The position numbers and the translations under genes are program-made. The notes below the pieces were generated by a model, which was given only the letters and a program-made list of their open reading frames with translations, did not search any database and was not told the DNA's origin. From NCBI GenBank assembly GCA_945865925.1, contig CAMBFG010000001.1:330854-394853 (forward strand): DNA of 64,000 bases, in the 5' to 3' direction. Origin of the DNA: Dehalococcoides mccartyi. Its GTDB lineage: Bacteria; Chloroflexota; Dehalococcoidia; UBA2979. This document shows, in pieces, positions 35,250 to 43,117 of this stretch (the stretch's first letter is position 1; every line of letters starts with the position of its first letter).

Positions 35250-36422
35250 GTGAGGCTTGCGCAGCGCGTCGAGCAGTTGCCCCCGTACCTCTTCGCCCGC
35301 ATCTCCCAGTTGATCGCGCAGAAGCGCGCGGAGGGTGTGGACGTCATCTCACTGGGCATCGGCGACCCGGACGTCCCGACGCCGGAGTACCTGCTGGACG
35401 TCCTGCGGAAGGCCACCGCCGATCCCGCGAACCATCGCTACCCGGAGTCAGACGGCCTGCCGCAGTTCCGTCAGGCGATCGCGCGCTGGTACCAGACGCG
35501 CCACGGCGTGACCCTCGACCCTGACAAGGAAGTCGTGCCGCTCATCGGCTCCAAGGAGGGCATCGCGCACCTCCCGTTGTGCCTCATCGACCCGGGCGAC
35601 ACCGCGCTGATCACCGACCCCGGCTATCCGGTGTACGAGGTGGCCACCATGTTCGCGGGGGGCGTCACCGTGAAGGTGCCGCTGCGCGAGGAAGACGGCT
35701 GGCTGCCGCGCCTCGACGAGATCCCGGCGGAGACCGCACGCGCCGCGAAGGTGATCTGGCTCAACTACCCGAACAACCCCACGGGCGCGATCGCCGACCG
35801 AGGGTTCTACGAGCGCGCGGTCGCCTGGGCGAAACAGTACGACGTCGTCATCGCCCATGACCTCGCCTATGCCGATGTGGCCTACGACGGCTACATCCCG
35901 ATGAGCATCCTGGAGATCGACGGCGCAAAAGACGTGGCGATCGAGTTCAACTCGCTCTCCAAGTCGTTCAACATGACGGGGTGGCGCCTCGGCATGGCTG
36001 TGGGCAACGCCACCCTCGTGAACGCGCTGACTCGCGTGAAGACGAATATGGACTCGGGCATCCCGCAGGCGATCCAGCAGATGGCGATCGCGGCGCTCGA
36101 TGACCCTCGTGACACTATCACTCGACATAACGACATCTACTCGAAGCGCCGCGACCGCGCGATTGCCGTGTTGCGCCAGTTGGGCCTCCGCGTAGAGCCA
36201 CCGAAGGCGTCCCTCTACATCTGGGCGCGGCTGCCAGAGGGCGAACGCTCCTCGGGGGAGTTCGCGGCACGGCTCATCGACGCGACTGGTGTCGTCGTGA
36301 CCCCAGGAGCCTCCTACGGGCCGGCGGGGGAGGGGTACATCCGCATCTCCCTCACCACCCCGGACGACCGCCTGGACGAGGCCCTGAGCCGCCTCACAGC
36401 GTTCGCGCAGCAACCGAGGTAG
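35250..36422 (+). CDS. dapL: LL-diaminopimelate aminotransferase
   Basis: Fold-type I aminotransferase that makes LL-diaminopimelate directly from tetrahydrodipicolinate. 'LGIGDPDVPTP', 'YPESDGLPQFRQAIARWY', 'TDPGYPVYEVATMFAGG', 'LNYPNNPTGA' and the PLP lysine in 'SLSKSFNMTGWRLGMAVG' are typical of DapL. 390 aa from the GTG with GAAAGG 7 nt before it. Being next to dapF supports the DapL call over a generic aspartate-family aminotransferase. Confidence 0.88.
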   Translation: MRLAQRVEQLPPYLFARISQLIAQKRAEGVDVISLGIGDPDVPTPEYLLDVLRKATADPANHRYPESDGLPQFRQAIARWYQTRHGVTLDPDKEVVPLIGSKEGIAHLPLCLIDPGDTALITDPGYPVYEVATMFAGGVTVKVPLREEDGWLPRLDEIPAETARAAKVIWLNYPNNPTGAIADRGFYERAVAWAKQYDVVIAHDLAYADVAYDGYIPMSILEIDGAKDVAIEFNSLSKSFNMTGWRLGMAVGNATLVNALTRVKTNMDSGIPQAIQQMAIAALDDPRDTITRHNDIYSKRRDRAIAVLRQLGLRVEPPKASLYIWARLPEGERSSGEFAARLIDATGVVVTPGASYGPAGEGYIRISLTTPDDRLDEALSRLTAFAQQPR

Positions 36423-36447
36423 GCGTCGATCACCCATCGTCGAGGGA

Positions 36448-36453
36448 TACACT
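36448..36453 (+). promoter_or_regulatory. Putative -10 of hflX
   Basis: TACACT about 30 nt before the proposed ATT start of hflX; CAGGAG lies between them. No clear -35. Confidence 0.35.
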
Positions 36454-36483
36454 GGATCGCAGATCGCACCCAGGAGCAGCCGT

Positions 36484-37839
36484 ATTCCTCGACGCCGCCC
36501 TCACCTCGACACCGCCTCCAATGGGGCCGCTCGCTACTCCCTCGCACCTCCCGACGACTCCGATGACGAACGCGTCGAGTTCATCGACCTCGCCTTCGAG
36601 CCGGCGGACCCGACGCCGCCCGCGCGCCGCGCGCCACGCCTCGCCCACTCGACTGCACCCCGCGAGGAGCGCGCGTACCTCGTCGGCCTCGACTCGGGGC
36701 GGCGGACGGCGGGCTTCTCGGCGACGGAATCGCTCAGGGAACTCGGGCAACTGGTGAACACGGCAGGCGGCCGCGTCGTCGGCGCCACGCTCCAGCGGCG
36801 TCCGCACCCGGACCCCGGCCATTACATCGGTACCGGCAAACTCGAGGAGATCACGGCACGCAAGGAGGAAGACGACTACTCGATGGTCGTCTTCGATGAC
36901 CCCCTGTCTCCTTCGCAGCAACTCAACCTGGAACAGACGCTGGGCGTGAAGGTGCTGGACCGTTCGGCGCTCATCCTCGACATCTTCGCGTCGCGTGCGA
37001 AGACGCGAGAGGCCTCGCTCCAGGTCGAACTCGCGCAGCACGAATATCTGCTCCCGCGCCTCCGAGGCCAGTGGCAGCACCTCGAACGTCTCGAAGGCGC
37101 TATCGGCTCGCGCGGCCCCGGCGAGACGCAGTTGGAGACGGACCGTCGGCTGATCGGCACGCGGATCACGCGGCTGAAGAAGCAGATCCAGCAGGTGCGA
37201 CAGCAGCGCGAACTACAGCGCAGCCGCCGCCGCGCCACGGGCATCCCCGTCGTCGCGCTCATCGGCTACACCAACGCCGGGAAGTCCTCGCTGATGCGCG
37301 CGATCGCCGGCGCGGACGTGCTGGCGATGGACGCCGTCTTCGCAACGCTCGACCCGGTCACGAGGCGGGTCGGGTCGCAGAGCGGGGAGTGGTTCCTGCT
37401 CACCGACACGGTGGGGTTCATGCAGAAACTCCCCACTCAGTTGATGTCCGCGTTCCGCGCGACCCTCGAGGAACTCGACACGGCAGACCTGCTCCTGCAC
37501 GTCGTGGACGGCACGGCCCGCACGATCGAGGCGCAGATCGCAACCGTCGTGCAGACCGTCGCCGACCTCGGTCTGGCCGACACGCCGATGCTCACCGTGG
37601 TGAACAAGGCAGACGGCCTCACGATGCTCGATGGGCGCCCCGTGGCTTCCGAGGACGATGTGGCAGCGCTGATCGGCGAGCACGCCCTTCCGATCGAGGG
37701 CGAAGCGATCTTCACCAGCGCCACGATGGGACTCGGCATCCAGGCGCTGCGCCAGCGGCTGCTGTGGGAGTTCTACGGAGAGTCCGGCGTCACGCCGCGG
37801 TTCACCGGCAGCGCGCTGCCCGAGGACGACGACCTCTAG
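36484..37839 (+). CDS. hflX: GTPase HflX, apparently with an ATT start
   Basis: Ribosome-associated GTPase that helps split stalled ribosomes. The N-terminal domain ('ERAYLVGLDSGRR', 'LGQLVNTAGGRVVG', 'GKLEEITARK'), a coiled linker ('GPGETQLETDRR') and the G domain (G1 GYTNAGKSSL near 261, 'DTVGFMQKLP', 'NKAD') are present. The conserved domain begins near 36664, yet no ATG, GTG or TTG exists in frame between the upstream stop (36385) and 36754, which is too late. CAGGAG lies 7 nt before an in-frame ATT, giving 451 aa, a normal length. A frameshift error upstream is the alternative. Confidence 0.88.
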   Translation: MPRRRPHLDTASNGAARYSLAPPDDSDDERVEFIDLAFEPADPTPPARRAPRLAHSTAPREERAYLVGLDSGRRTAGFSATESLRELGQLVNTAGGRVVGATLQRRPHPDPGHYIGTGKLEEITARKEEDDYSMVVFDDPLSPSQQLNLEQTLGVKVLDRSALILDIFASRAKTREASLQVELAQHEYLLPRLRGQWQHLERLEGAIGSRGPGETQLETDRRLIGTRITRLKKQIQQVRQQRELQRSRRRATGIPVVALIGYTNAGKSSLMRAIAGADVLAMDAVFATLDPVTRRVGSQSGEWFLLTDTVGFMQKLPTQLMSAFRATLEELDTADLLLHVVDGTARTIEAQIATVVQTVADLGLADTPMLTVVNKADGLTMLDGRPVASEDDVAALIGEHALPIEGEAIFTSATMGLGIQALRQRLLWEFYGESGVTPRFTGSALPEDDDL

Positions 37840-37842
37840 CGG

Positions 37843-39027
37843 CTAGCCCTCGTCCCGCTCGCGCTCGCAGACCAGCGCGGTGTGTACGCCATCGACACGC
37901 GTGAGCGCCACCGTGAGTACCTGCCCGTTCGCCGACAGCATTGCGTTCAGCCGCTTTTCGAGGGCGTTCGTGTCGACCGGCGAAGCGCGGCGCATCACCT
38001 CGACGCGTGACGCGCCGAGCGCGCGCACGACATCGCGCAGGTGGCGCTCCGCAAACGGCATCGACTCGATCACCCGGAACCGCCGCGCGAACGGCGTGGC
38101 GATGGGTGCATCGCCCGAGAGGTACGCCGTCCGCTCGTCCAACCGCCAGGCCTCGATGGTGGGCGCGACGACATCGACAAGCGACGCGCGGCCGACGGAC
38201 GGGTCGAGGTCGTAGAGATAGCGGCCAGGACCGGCGATCGGGGTTGCGCCGGTATCGGGCTCCCCGCTGACCGAGACGCCCTGCGGGAGCACCGTGGCGC
38301 GACGCGGTGCGCTCACCGCCTTGCCCAGCCAGAGCACTGCCTCGACGAGTCCACCGCGGTGCGAGATGAACTCCACCTCGCAGCCCTCGGGGGCATGTAC
38401 GAGATCGAGGCCGGGGGCAGCCTTGATGCCCGCCCGCGCGACGGTCGAGGCGACACGCAACGCCTCGGACAGCGGCGGCGACCAGGCGTCCGGGTCGAGC
38501 GTGCGCCCGCCCTCGTCGCGGCGCGCGGGGTCGAGCCAGACGGCATCGACCTCGGACGGCAGGGGGTCGAGGGCATCACCAACATGCACGTCGAGGCGTG
38601 CCGTCACGCCTCGGAGTTCTGCGTTCGCACGGGCCATCGCGACACGGCTCGGGTCACGGTCGACGGCGATGACGCGGGCGACCTCAGCCAGCGCGAGCGC
38701 GTCGCCACCGGCGCCACAGCCGAGGTCGGCGATGAGCCGTGCGCCCTCGAAGCGACGGGCGGTCCAGCGGGCGACGGGCTCGGCGGTGGCCTGCTCGGCG
38801 GCCTCACGGTCGAAGATCAGGCGGGCGGCGTCCTCGAACTTGGCAGAAGCAGAGATCCGCCCGGCGACGAGTGCGAGCGCGGCGCGTGACTGCGCCGCGC
38901 TGTAGGTGCCGCGCAGGCGGTCGGCGATGGTGTGTGCGAGCACGCCGGCATCGAGGTTCGCGCGCGCCTGCTGAGTGGCGCGCACACCGTCGGGCGTGAG
39001 CAGCCAGGCAATATCTACTGAGTCCAT
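37843..39027 (-). CDS. Class I SAM-dependent methyltransferase with THUMP-like C-terminus
   Basis: 394 residues. The SAM-binding motif 'LIADLGCGAGGDALALA' near 103, 'VIAVDRDPSRVAMARAN' and the 'DAVWLDPARRDEGGRT' acidic loop mark a class I methyltransferase. The C-terminal 'RHLRDVVRALGASRVEVMRR' to the end matches the THUMP-like domain often joined to this group, suggesting an RNA substrate. Its stop is 3 nt from the convergent hflX stop. A TAGCCT element lies 7 nt before the ATG. Confidence 0.8.
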   Translation of the reverse strand: MDSVDIAWLLTPDGVRATQQARANLDAGVLAHTIADRLRGTYSAAQSRAALALVAGRISASAKFEDAARLIFDREAAEQATAEPVARWTARRFEGARLIADLGCGAGGDALALAEVARVIAVDRDPSRVAMARANAELRGVTARLDVHVGDALDPLPSEVDAVWLDPARRDEGGRTLDPDAWSPPLSEALRVASTVARAGIKAAPGLDLVHAPEGCEVEFISHRGGLVEAVLWLGKAVSAPRRATVLPQGVSVSGEPDTGATPIAGPGRYLYDLDPSVGRASLVDVVAPTIEAWRLDERTAYLSGDAPIATPFARRFRVIESMPFAERHLRDVVRALGASRVEVMRRASPVDTNALEKRLNAMLSANGQVLTVALTRVDGVHTALVCERERDEG

Positions 39028-39037
39028 AGGACGAAGG

Positions 39038-39853
39038 CTAGCGCGGCGCGCGGAGGGCGTAGGCCTCTGGGTCGCGCCACCACGGCCGGCTGCGCCAGCG
39101 CTCGCCGACGACATCGCTCACCTCGGCCAGCGCCTGCTCGCGGCTGGCGACCACGCGGCGGGCGGCAGCGCCGTCACCAGCGACGGCCGCACCGAGGTCG
39201 TCCAGCCAGACGCCGAGACGCTTCCCGATACGCGTCTCGCGTGCGGCGCGCAGGAGCAGTTCCACGGGCGGGTAGGCGCCTTCCTCCAGTGCGACCGCGA
39301 GACGCGCCACCGCAGCAGCAGCCTCGCCGGCGACCGGCAGCGCGAAGCGTGGGTGTGCCTCGATGGCGTCGAGGCCGGCGGCGGCGGCGTGGAGGTCGAG
39401 CCAGAGGGCGCGCACGATCCGTTCGAGTGCGTCCTCCGGGAGCATGTTGGCGCGCACGTTGAACTCGTCCAGCCGGTGCAGGCGGTCGACGATCGCCTCG
39501 GCGTGGCGGACGCGCCAGCGCGCCTCGACGGACGCGCGTGAGGTGCCCTGGAGCAGGCGGTGAAGCGAGGCGTCGCTCATCGCGACGAGCGTGCCGGGGC
39601 TTCCCGGGCTCTGCTCGATGATGACCTCTTCACGGGTCAGCGCGGCGTACTCGTTCGGGAGGGAGCGCGCCGCTGGCACATCGATGGTGAGCCAGAGCGT
39701 GATCGTACGGGCGTCATCGTCGTAGCCCGCGGCGGGCGAGATGGTGAGCAGCGTGACGCGGTCGGGGACGTCCGACCACTGAGGCGCGTCGAGGAGGGCG
39801 CGGCCCCACTCGCGCGCCTGCTCACGCAGCGCGGATGTGGGGCCGGTCGTCAT
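39038..39853 (-). CDS. Uncharacterised helical protein
   Basis: 271 residues, not recognised. The first half has strand-like segments ('RVTLLTISPAAGYDDDARTI', 'LWLTIDVPAARSLP'); the second half is Ala/Leu/Arg-rich and helical ('WRVRHAEAIVDRLHRLDEF'). No signal or membrane segments. Its ATG overlaps the stop of the small gene upstream (TAATG), and it lies 10 nt from the methyltransferase, so the three are probably one transcript. Confidence 0.65.
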   Translation of the reverse strand: MTTGPTSALREQAREWGRALLDAPQWSDVPDRVTLLTISPAAGYDDDARTITLWLTIDVPAARSLPNEYAALTREEVIIEQSPGSPGTLVAMSDASLHRLLQGTSRASVEARWRVRHAEAIVDRLHRLDEFNVRANMLPEDALERIVRALWLDLHAAAAGLDAIEAHPRFALPVAGEAAAAVARLAVALEEGAYPPVELLLRAARETRIGKRLGVWLDDLGAAVAGDGAAARRVVASREQALAEVSDVVGERWRSRPWWRDPEAYALRAPR

Positions 39854-40074
39854 TACTCGACGACTTGCTTGATGGCGGTCAGGGCCGCCTTGACCTCGTC
39901 GGTGCTCTTGTACATGACGCCTTCGCGCAGTGCATCGAAGCCGTCGATGACATCGTCCGAGATGTCGTTGGCGTAGCAGATGTCGAGGAAGTCGGACCGG
40001 GTCGGCGTGGCCTGAGGGGCAACGCGGAAGATGTGCTCGACCACCTCGGCGTAGGCATCCCACTTCGCGGCCAT
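39853..40074 (-). CDS. Small uncharacterised protein
   Basis: 73 residues, not recognised; acidic, helical, with 'VAPQATPTRSDFLDICYAND' and a C-terminal 'AALTAIKQVV' helix. Length and one-base coupling to the downstream gene argue that it is real. GGGAGCACGCC precedes the ATG (GGGAG as ribosome site). Confidence 0.6.
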   Translation of the reverse strand: MAAKWDAYAEVVEHIFRVAPQATPTRSDFLDICYANDISDDVIDGFDALREGVMYKSTDEVKAALTAIKQVVE

Positions 40075-40168
40075 GGCGTGCTCCCATCAGTCATCGGTCA
40101 TTCGAGGTCGCGCGATGGCGCGGGGGCAACCGTACCAGCGCCATCGTTTGCGGGCTACCCAAGCGCCC

Positions 40169-40699
40169 TCATGACGCCTCGGAAGCCCGCAAGCGCACCG
40201 CCAGCCGTGCCACGCGCCGCCCGAGGGCCTGCGCCTGCTCCCGGTCGTCCTCGGACAGTTCCCCGTGCGCCGTCGCCCCGTAGTACGAGCCGGAGCGGCG
40301 CATCCGCTCCGACCACGGGAGGCCGACGAAGATCATCCCGTGGCCCACCAACAGATGGAACAACTGGAGCAATGTGGCCTCCAGGCCGCCGTGCATCGAC
40401 CAGCCAGCGGCGAAGGCGGCCCCCGGCTTCCCCGCCAGGTCGCCGCTCTCCCAAAGGTCGCCAGACTCGTCCAGCCAGGTCTTGAGGTGGCCCGTGACCC
40501 CGGACCAGTTGGGGCTGCCGAGGATCAGCGCGTCGCAGCGCAGCAGGTCGGCCGGCACCGCGTCGTCCACCGTCCGCTCGATGACCTCGACACCCGCGAC
40601 CTCGCGTGCGCCGGCGCAGACGCGCTCGGCGAGCCCTCGGACGAGGCCCGCGCGCGAGTCGTACAGAACCAGGACGGTGACAGGTGACGTATCGGACAC
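40169..40699 (-). CDS. Flavodoxin-like / WrbA-type NAD(P)H:quinone oxidoreductase family protein
   Basis: 176 residues with a flavodoxin fold: 'VTVLVLYDSRAGLVRGLAERV' is the phosphate-binding loop, 'CDALILGSPNWSGVTGHLKTW' and 'AAFAAGWSMHGGLEATLLQL' hold the isoalloxazine loops of the WrbA/NADPH-dependent FMN reductase group. Electron partner not readable. Confidence 0.78.
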   Translation of the reverse strand: MSDTSPVTVLVLYDSRAGLVRGLAERVCAGAREVAGVEVIERTVDDAVPADLLRCDALILGSPNWSGVTGHLKTWLDESGDLWESGDLAGKPGAAFAAGWSMHGGLEATLLQLFHLLVGHGMIFVGLPWSERMRRSGSYYGATAHGELSEDDREQAQALGRRVARLAVRLRASEAS

Positions 40700-40709
40700 G
40701 GGAGCGACG

Positions 40710-40955
40710 CTAGCCGCTGTGGTCGACGATGGTCTGGCGAGTGTGCGTCACCCGCTCCACCTCGACATCCCCGGCGCCCTCGAGGCCCTCGCGCACGCGT
40801 TCGAGGAGCGCCGCAGCGCCGCCGTAGGCGACGAACCATTCGAGCGCCTGCACGGCGGCGAACATCGGCGCGCGGCCGTCACGGCGGTGCCGCAGGTAGC
40901 CCCACGCGAGGCCGGCACCGGCCGCCGCGAGTGCGAAGCGGATCGATTGCTTCAC
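40710..40955 (-). CDS. Small uncharacterised protein
   Basis: 81 residues from a GTG that touches the preceding stop codon. The N-terminus 'IRFALAAAGAGLAWGYL' could be a short membrane anchor; the rest is soluble. No function suggested. Zero spacing to the upstream cysteine-rich gene implies co-translation. Confidence 0.5.
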   Translation of the reverse strand: MKQSIRFALAAAGAGLAWGYLRHRRDGRAPMFAAVQALEWFVAYGGAAALLERVREGLEGAGDVEVERVTHTRQTIVDHSG

Positions 40956-41501
40956 CTAATCGCCCAGTGCCGTGTCGTACCCGAGCGCGCGGATCTCCTC
41001 GATGTACTCGGAGCGCCAGCCGGGGCTGGGGATGCGGCGGTTCCGGTCGCGGAACTCGCGGTGATAGCGGAGGTATTCCTCCTCCAGCCGCTGACGCCAC
41101 TGGGTCTCTTCCTTGAAGACATCGGGATCCACCTCTTCGAGGTTGGAGTCCAGTTCGTCTGCGGTCAGTTCGTAATCGTCCCGCCAGTATTCGGCGAGGT
41201 AGTCGAGGGACTCCTCGAGGTCGCGGCGGCAGTCGAGCATGTAGGTCTCGAGGGCCTGGACGGCGTCCATCGGCTGGCCCGGAAGGCCTTCGAGGCGAGC
41301 GCAGCCCTCGCAGAGCGTGATCAGTTTCCGGGCGTCGCATTCCTCACCACGCGGACAGTTCCGGTGGCGCGGCGCGAAGCCGTTCAGGCTGGGCTTTCGG
41401 GAGTACCCCACGATCAACGATTCCTGCGGCTTGGTGCAGCGAGGGCACGTCAGCACGTCATGTAGGATCTTGTTGATCGTGTCTTCCCAGTCGATCTGCA
41501 T
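40956..41501 (-). CDS. Uncharacterised cysteine-rich (zinc-ribbon-like) protein
   Basis: 181 residues. Three cysteine pairs in the first half (CPRC, NCPRGEEC, CEGC) suggest two zinc sites; the second half is strongly acidic and helical ('EEVDPDVFKEETQWRQRLEE'). Not recognised. The internal ATG is chosen because GGAGAGG lies 8 nt before it and TACGAT (41532-41537) fits as the -10 of this transcript. Confidence 0.6.
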   Translation of the reverse strand: MQIDWEDTINKILHDVLTCPRCTKPQESLIVGYSRKPSLNGFAPRHRNCPRGEECDARKLITLCEGCARLEGLPGQPMDAVQALETYMLDCRRDLEESLDYLAEYWRDDYELTADELDSNLEEVDPDVFKEETQWRQRLEEEYLRYHREFRDRNRRIPSPGWRSEYIEEIRALGYDTALGD

Positions 41502-41618
41502 GCGGAAAGCCTCTCCGGGAATCTCCATCGATCGTAGCCGGGGGCGGTGGGGTGTCAACGCGCCGAATCCGGCTCGCGCCGGGCCTCACACAGCCTGTGC
41601 GACCTCGACGCCTGCGTG

Positions 41619-42107
41619 TCAGTCGAGGTCGCGCGCGTAGCCGCCGGCCTGGCCCGGCATCTCCTCTACCTCGATGGCGAGGCGGGTGATGTTCGTGTGG
41701 CCGTTCGCCTTCAGACGCCCGGCGACCTGTTCCGCGATGTACTCCGCGAGGAGTTCCGCCGTGGTGTTCTCAAGCGGCAGGGCGCGCACGTCCGCCTCCG
41801 GGAAGCGGTAGGAGCGCCCGCGAAACGTGACGGACCAGGTGTCACCCTCACGGGTGATGGCAAGCAGCGGCGAGCGCTCCTGGAGCAGGAAATGGTGGTC
41901 GAGGAAGTCGCAGACCTCGCGCACGTACGTCTTCAGTGCCGAGAAGTCGATGACCCAGCGGTCCGAGGTGAGCGCGCCGTCCACGCGGCATTTCACGAGG
42001 TAGTTGTGGCCGTGCAGGGGCTCGAGTTCGTCGCCCAGCGTGGCCATGTGCGCGGCCGCGAACTTGAGACGCAGCCGCTCCACGCTGACATGCCGTTCGA
42101 TGTTCAT
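41619..42107 (-). CDS. queD: 6-carboxy-tetrahydropterin synthase / 6-pyruvoyl-tetrahydropterin synthase homologue
   Basis: Tunnel-fold enzyme of 162 aa, likely the queuosine-pathway QueD or a folate-related PTPS. Zinc ligands lie in 'FAAAHM' and 'LHGHNY'; 'DFSALKTYVREVCDFLDHHFL' and 'PLENTTAELLAEYI' are family blocks. The usual catalytic Cys near the first zinc site is not obvious (no Cys between FAAAHM and LHGHNY), which leaves the exact reaction open. No other queuosine genes are nearby. Confidence 0.85.
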   Translation of the reverse strand: MNIERHVSVERLRLKFAAAHMATLGDELEPLHGHNYLVKCRVDGALTSDRWVIDFSALKTYVREVCDFLDHHFLLQERSPLLAITREGDTWSVTFRGRSYRFPEADVRALPLENTTAELLAEYIAEQVAGRLKANGHTNITRLAIEVEEMPGQAGGYARDLD

Positions 42108-42128
42108 CGGTCAGCCCTCGGGGGACGC

Positions 42129-42153
42129 GAAGGGCGGCTCATGGCCGCCCTTC
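42129..42153 (-). terminator. Terminator-like hairpin after korB
   Basis: Perfect 10-bp stem GAAGGGCGGC/GCCGCCCTTC with a 5-nt loop in the gap between korB and queD. On the minus strand it is followed only by a short CTTC, so strength is uncertain. Confidence 0.5.
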
Positions 42154-42180
42154 CGTGACACCGGCATTGCTGCCAGCGAA

Positions 42181-43056
42181 CTAGATCACCATCTCGCGCA
42201 GCAGCGCGTCCACGGACTTCTGCTCCACCTTCGTCCGGATCTTGGCGTCCGTGAGGCGCTGGTCGGAGGCCACGCTGTCGCCCTCGCGACGGTAGATGAG
42301 GCCGATCGGGATACGCTCACCCTTGACCAGGTCCATCGCGGCGTTCAGGTTCGTCACGTCGTGCGAGTCCGGGATCGGGTAGGCGAGGGGCTCGATGCCC
42401 TTCTTCTCGTCACCCTTGAGGAGCGCGTACGTGTCGTTGTACGTCGTACACGGCGACTGCACGTGGATGATGGAGAACCCGGGGTAGTCCATCGCCGTCT
42501 TGATCGCCTCACCGAGCGGCTTCACCCGCGACGACAGTTCCGAGACGATGTAGCCGACGCCGAGGCCGAGGTAGGCCATCAGCGGGTTCAGCTTGTCGTC
42601 CAACTTGCCGTAGCGCGTCGTGCTCGTGACCACGTCGACGTTGGTCGTCGGCGAGGCCTGGCCCTTGGTGAGGCCGTAGATGCCGTTGTCCATGACCACG
42701 AGGGTCACGTTCAAGTTGCGGCGCGCCTGCGGGCCGATGTGCTCCGCACCGATGGAGAGCATGTCGCCGTCGCCGCCTACAACGAGGACGTTCAGGTCGG
42801 GGCGGGGGGCCTTCACGCCATAGGCGATCGGGAGCGCTCGGCCGTGGATGCCGTGCAGGCCGAACGGCTGCGGGCCTTCCTGCAGGTGGACGAGGTTCCC
42901 GGAGCAGCCGATGCCGGCCACGATCACGGTCTTCTCGACCGACTCCTGGTTCTCGACTGCGCGACGGGCGAGGGCCTGCTCGATGGCGACCTTCACACCG
43001 AAGTCACCACAGCCGGGGCACCACTTGAAGTCGTACGTCGGGTTGCGCTTGCTCAT
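42181..43056 (-). CDS. korB: 2-oxoacid:ferredoxin oxidoreductase, beta subunit
   Basis: Thiamine-diphosphate-binding subunit, 291 aa. 'WCPGCGDFGVKVAIEQAL' start, 'GIGCSGNLVHL', the ThDP/Mg motif 'GGDGDMLSIGAEH' and 'DNGIYGLTKGQASPT' are standard. Together with the alpha subunit it decarboxylates a 2-oxoacid (2-oxoglutarate or pyruvate) and reduces ferredoxin. 61 nt downstream of korA. Confidence 0.92.
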   Translation of the reverse strand: MSKRNPTYDFKWCPGCGDFGVKVAIEQALARRAVENQESVEKTVIVAGIGCSGNLVHLQEGPQPFGLHGIHGRALPIAYGVKAPRPDLNVLVVGGDGDMLSIGAEHIGPQARRNLNVTLVVMDNGIYGLTKGQASPTTNVDVVTSTTRYGKLDDKLNPLMAYLGLGVGYIVSELSSRVKPLGEAIKTAMDYPGFSIIHVQSPCTTYNDTYALLKGDEKKGIEPLAYPIPDSHDVTNLNAAMDLVKGERIPIGLIYRREGDSVASDQRLTDAKIRTKVEQKSVDALLREMVI

Positions 43057-43117
43057 CGTCGATCCCTGACTTCCTGCGCCGTCCCGAGGACGGGACGGGA
43101 CGCTCGACTGACTCGGA

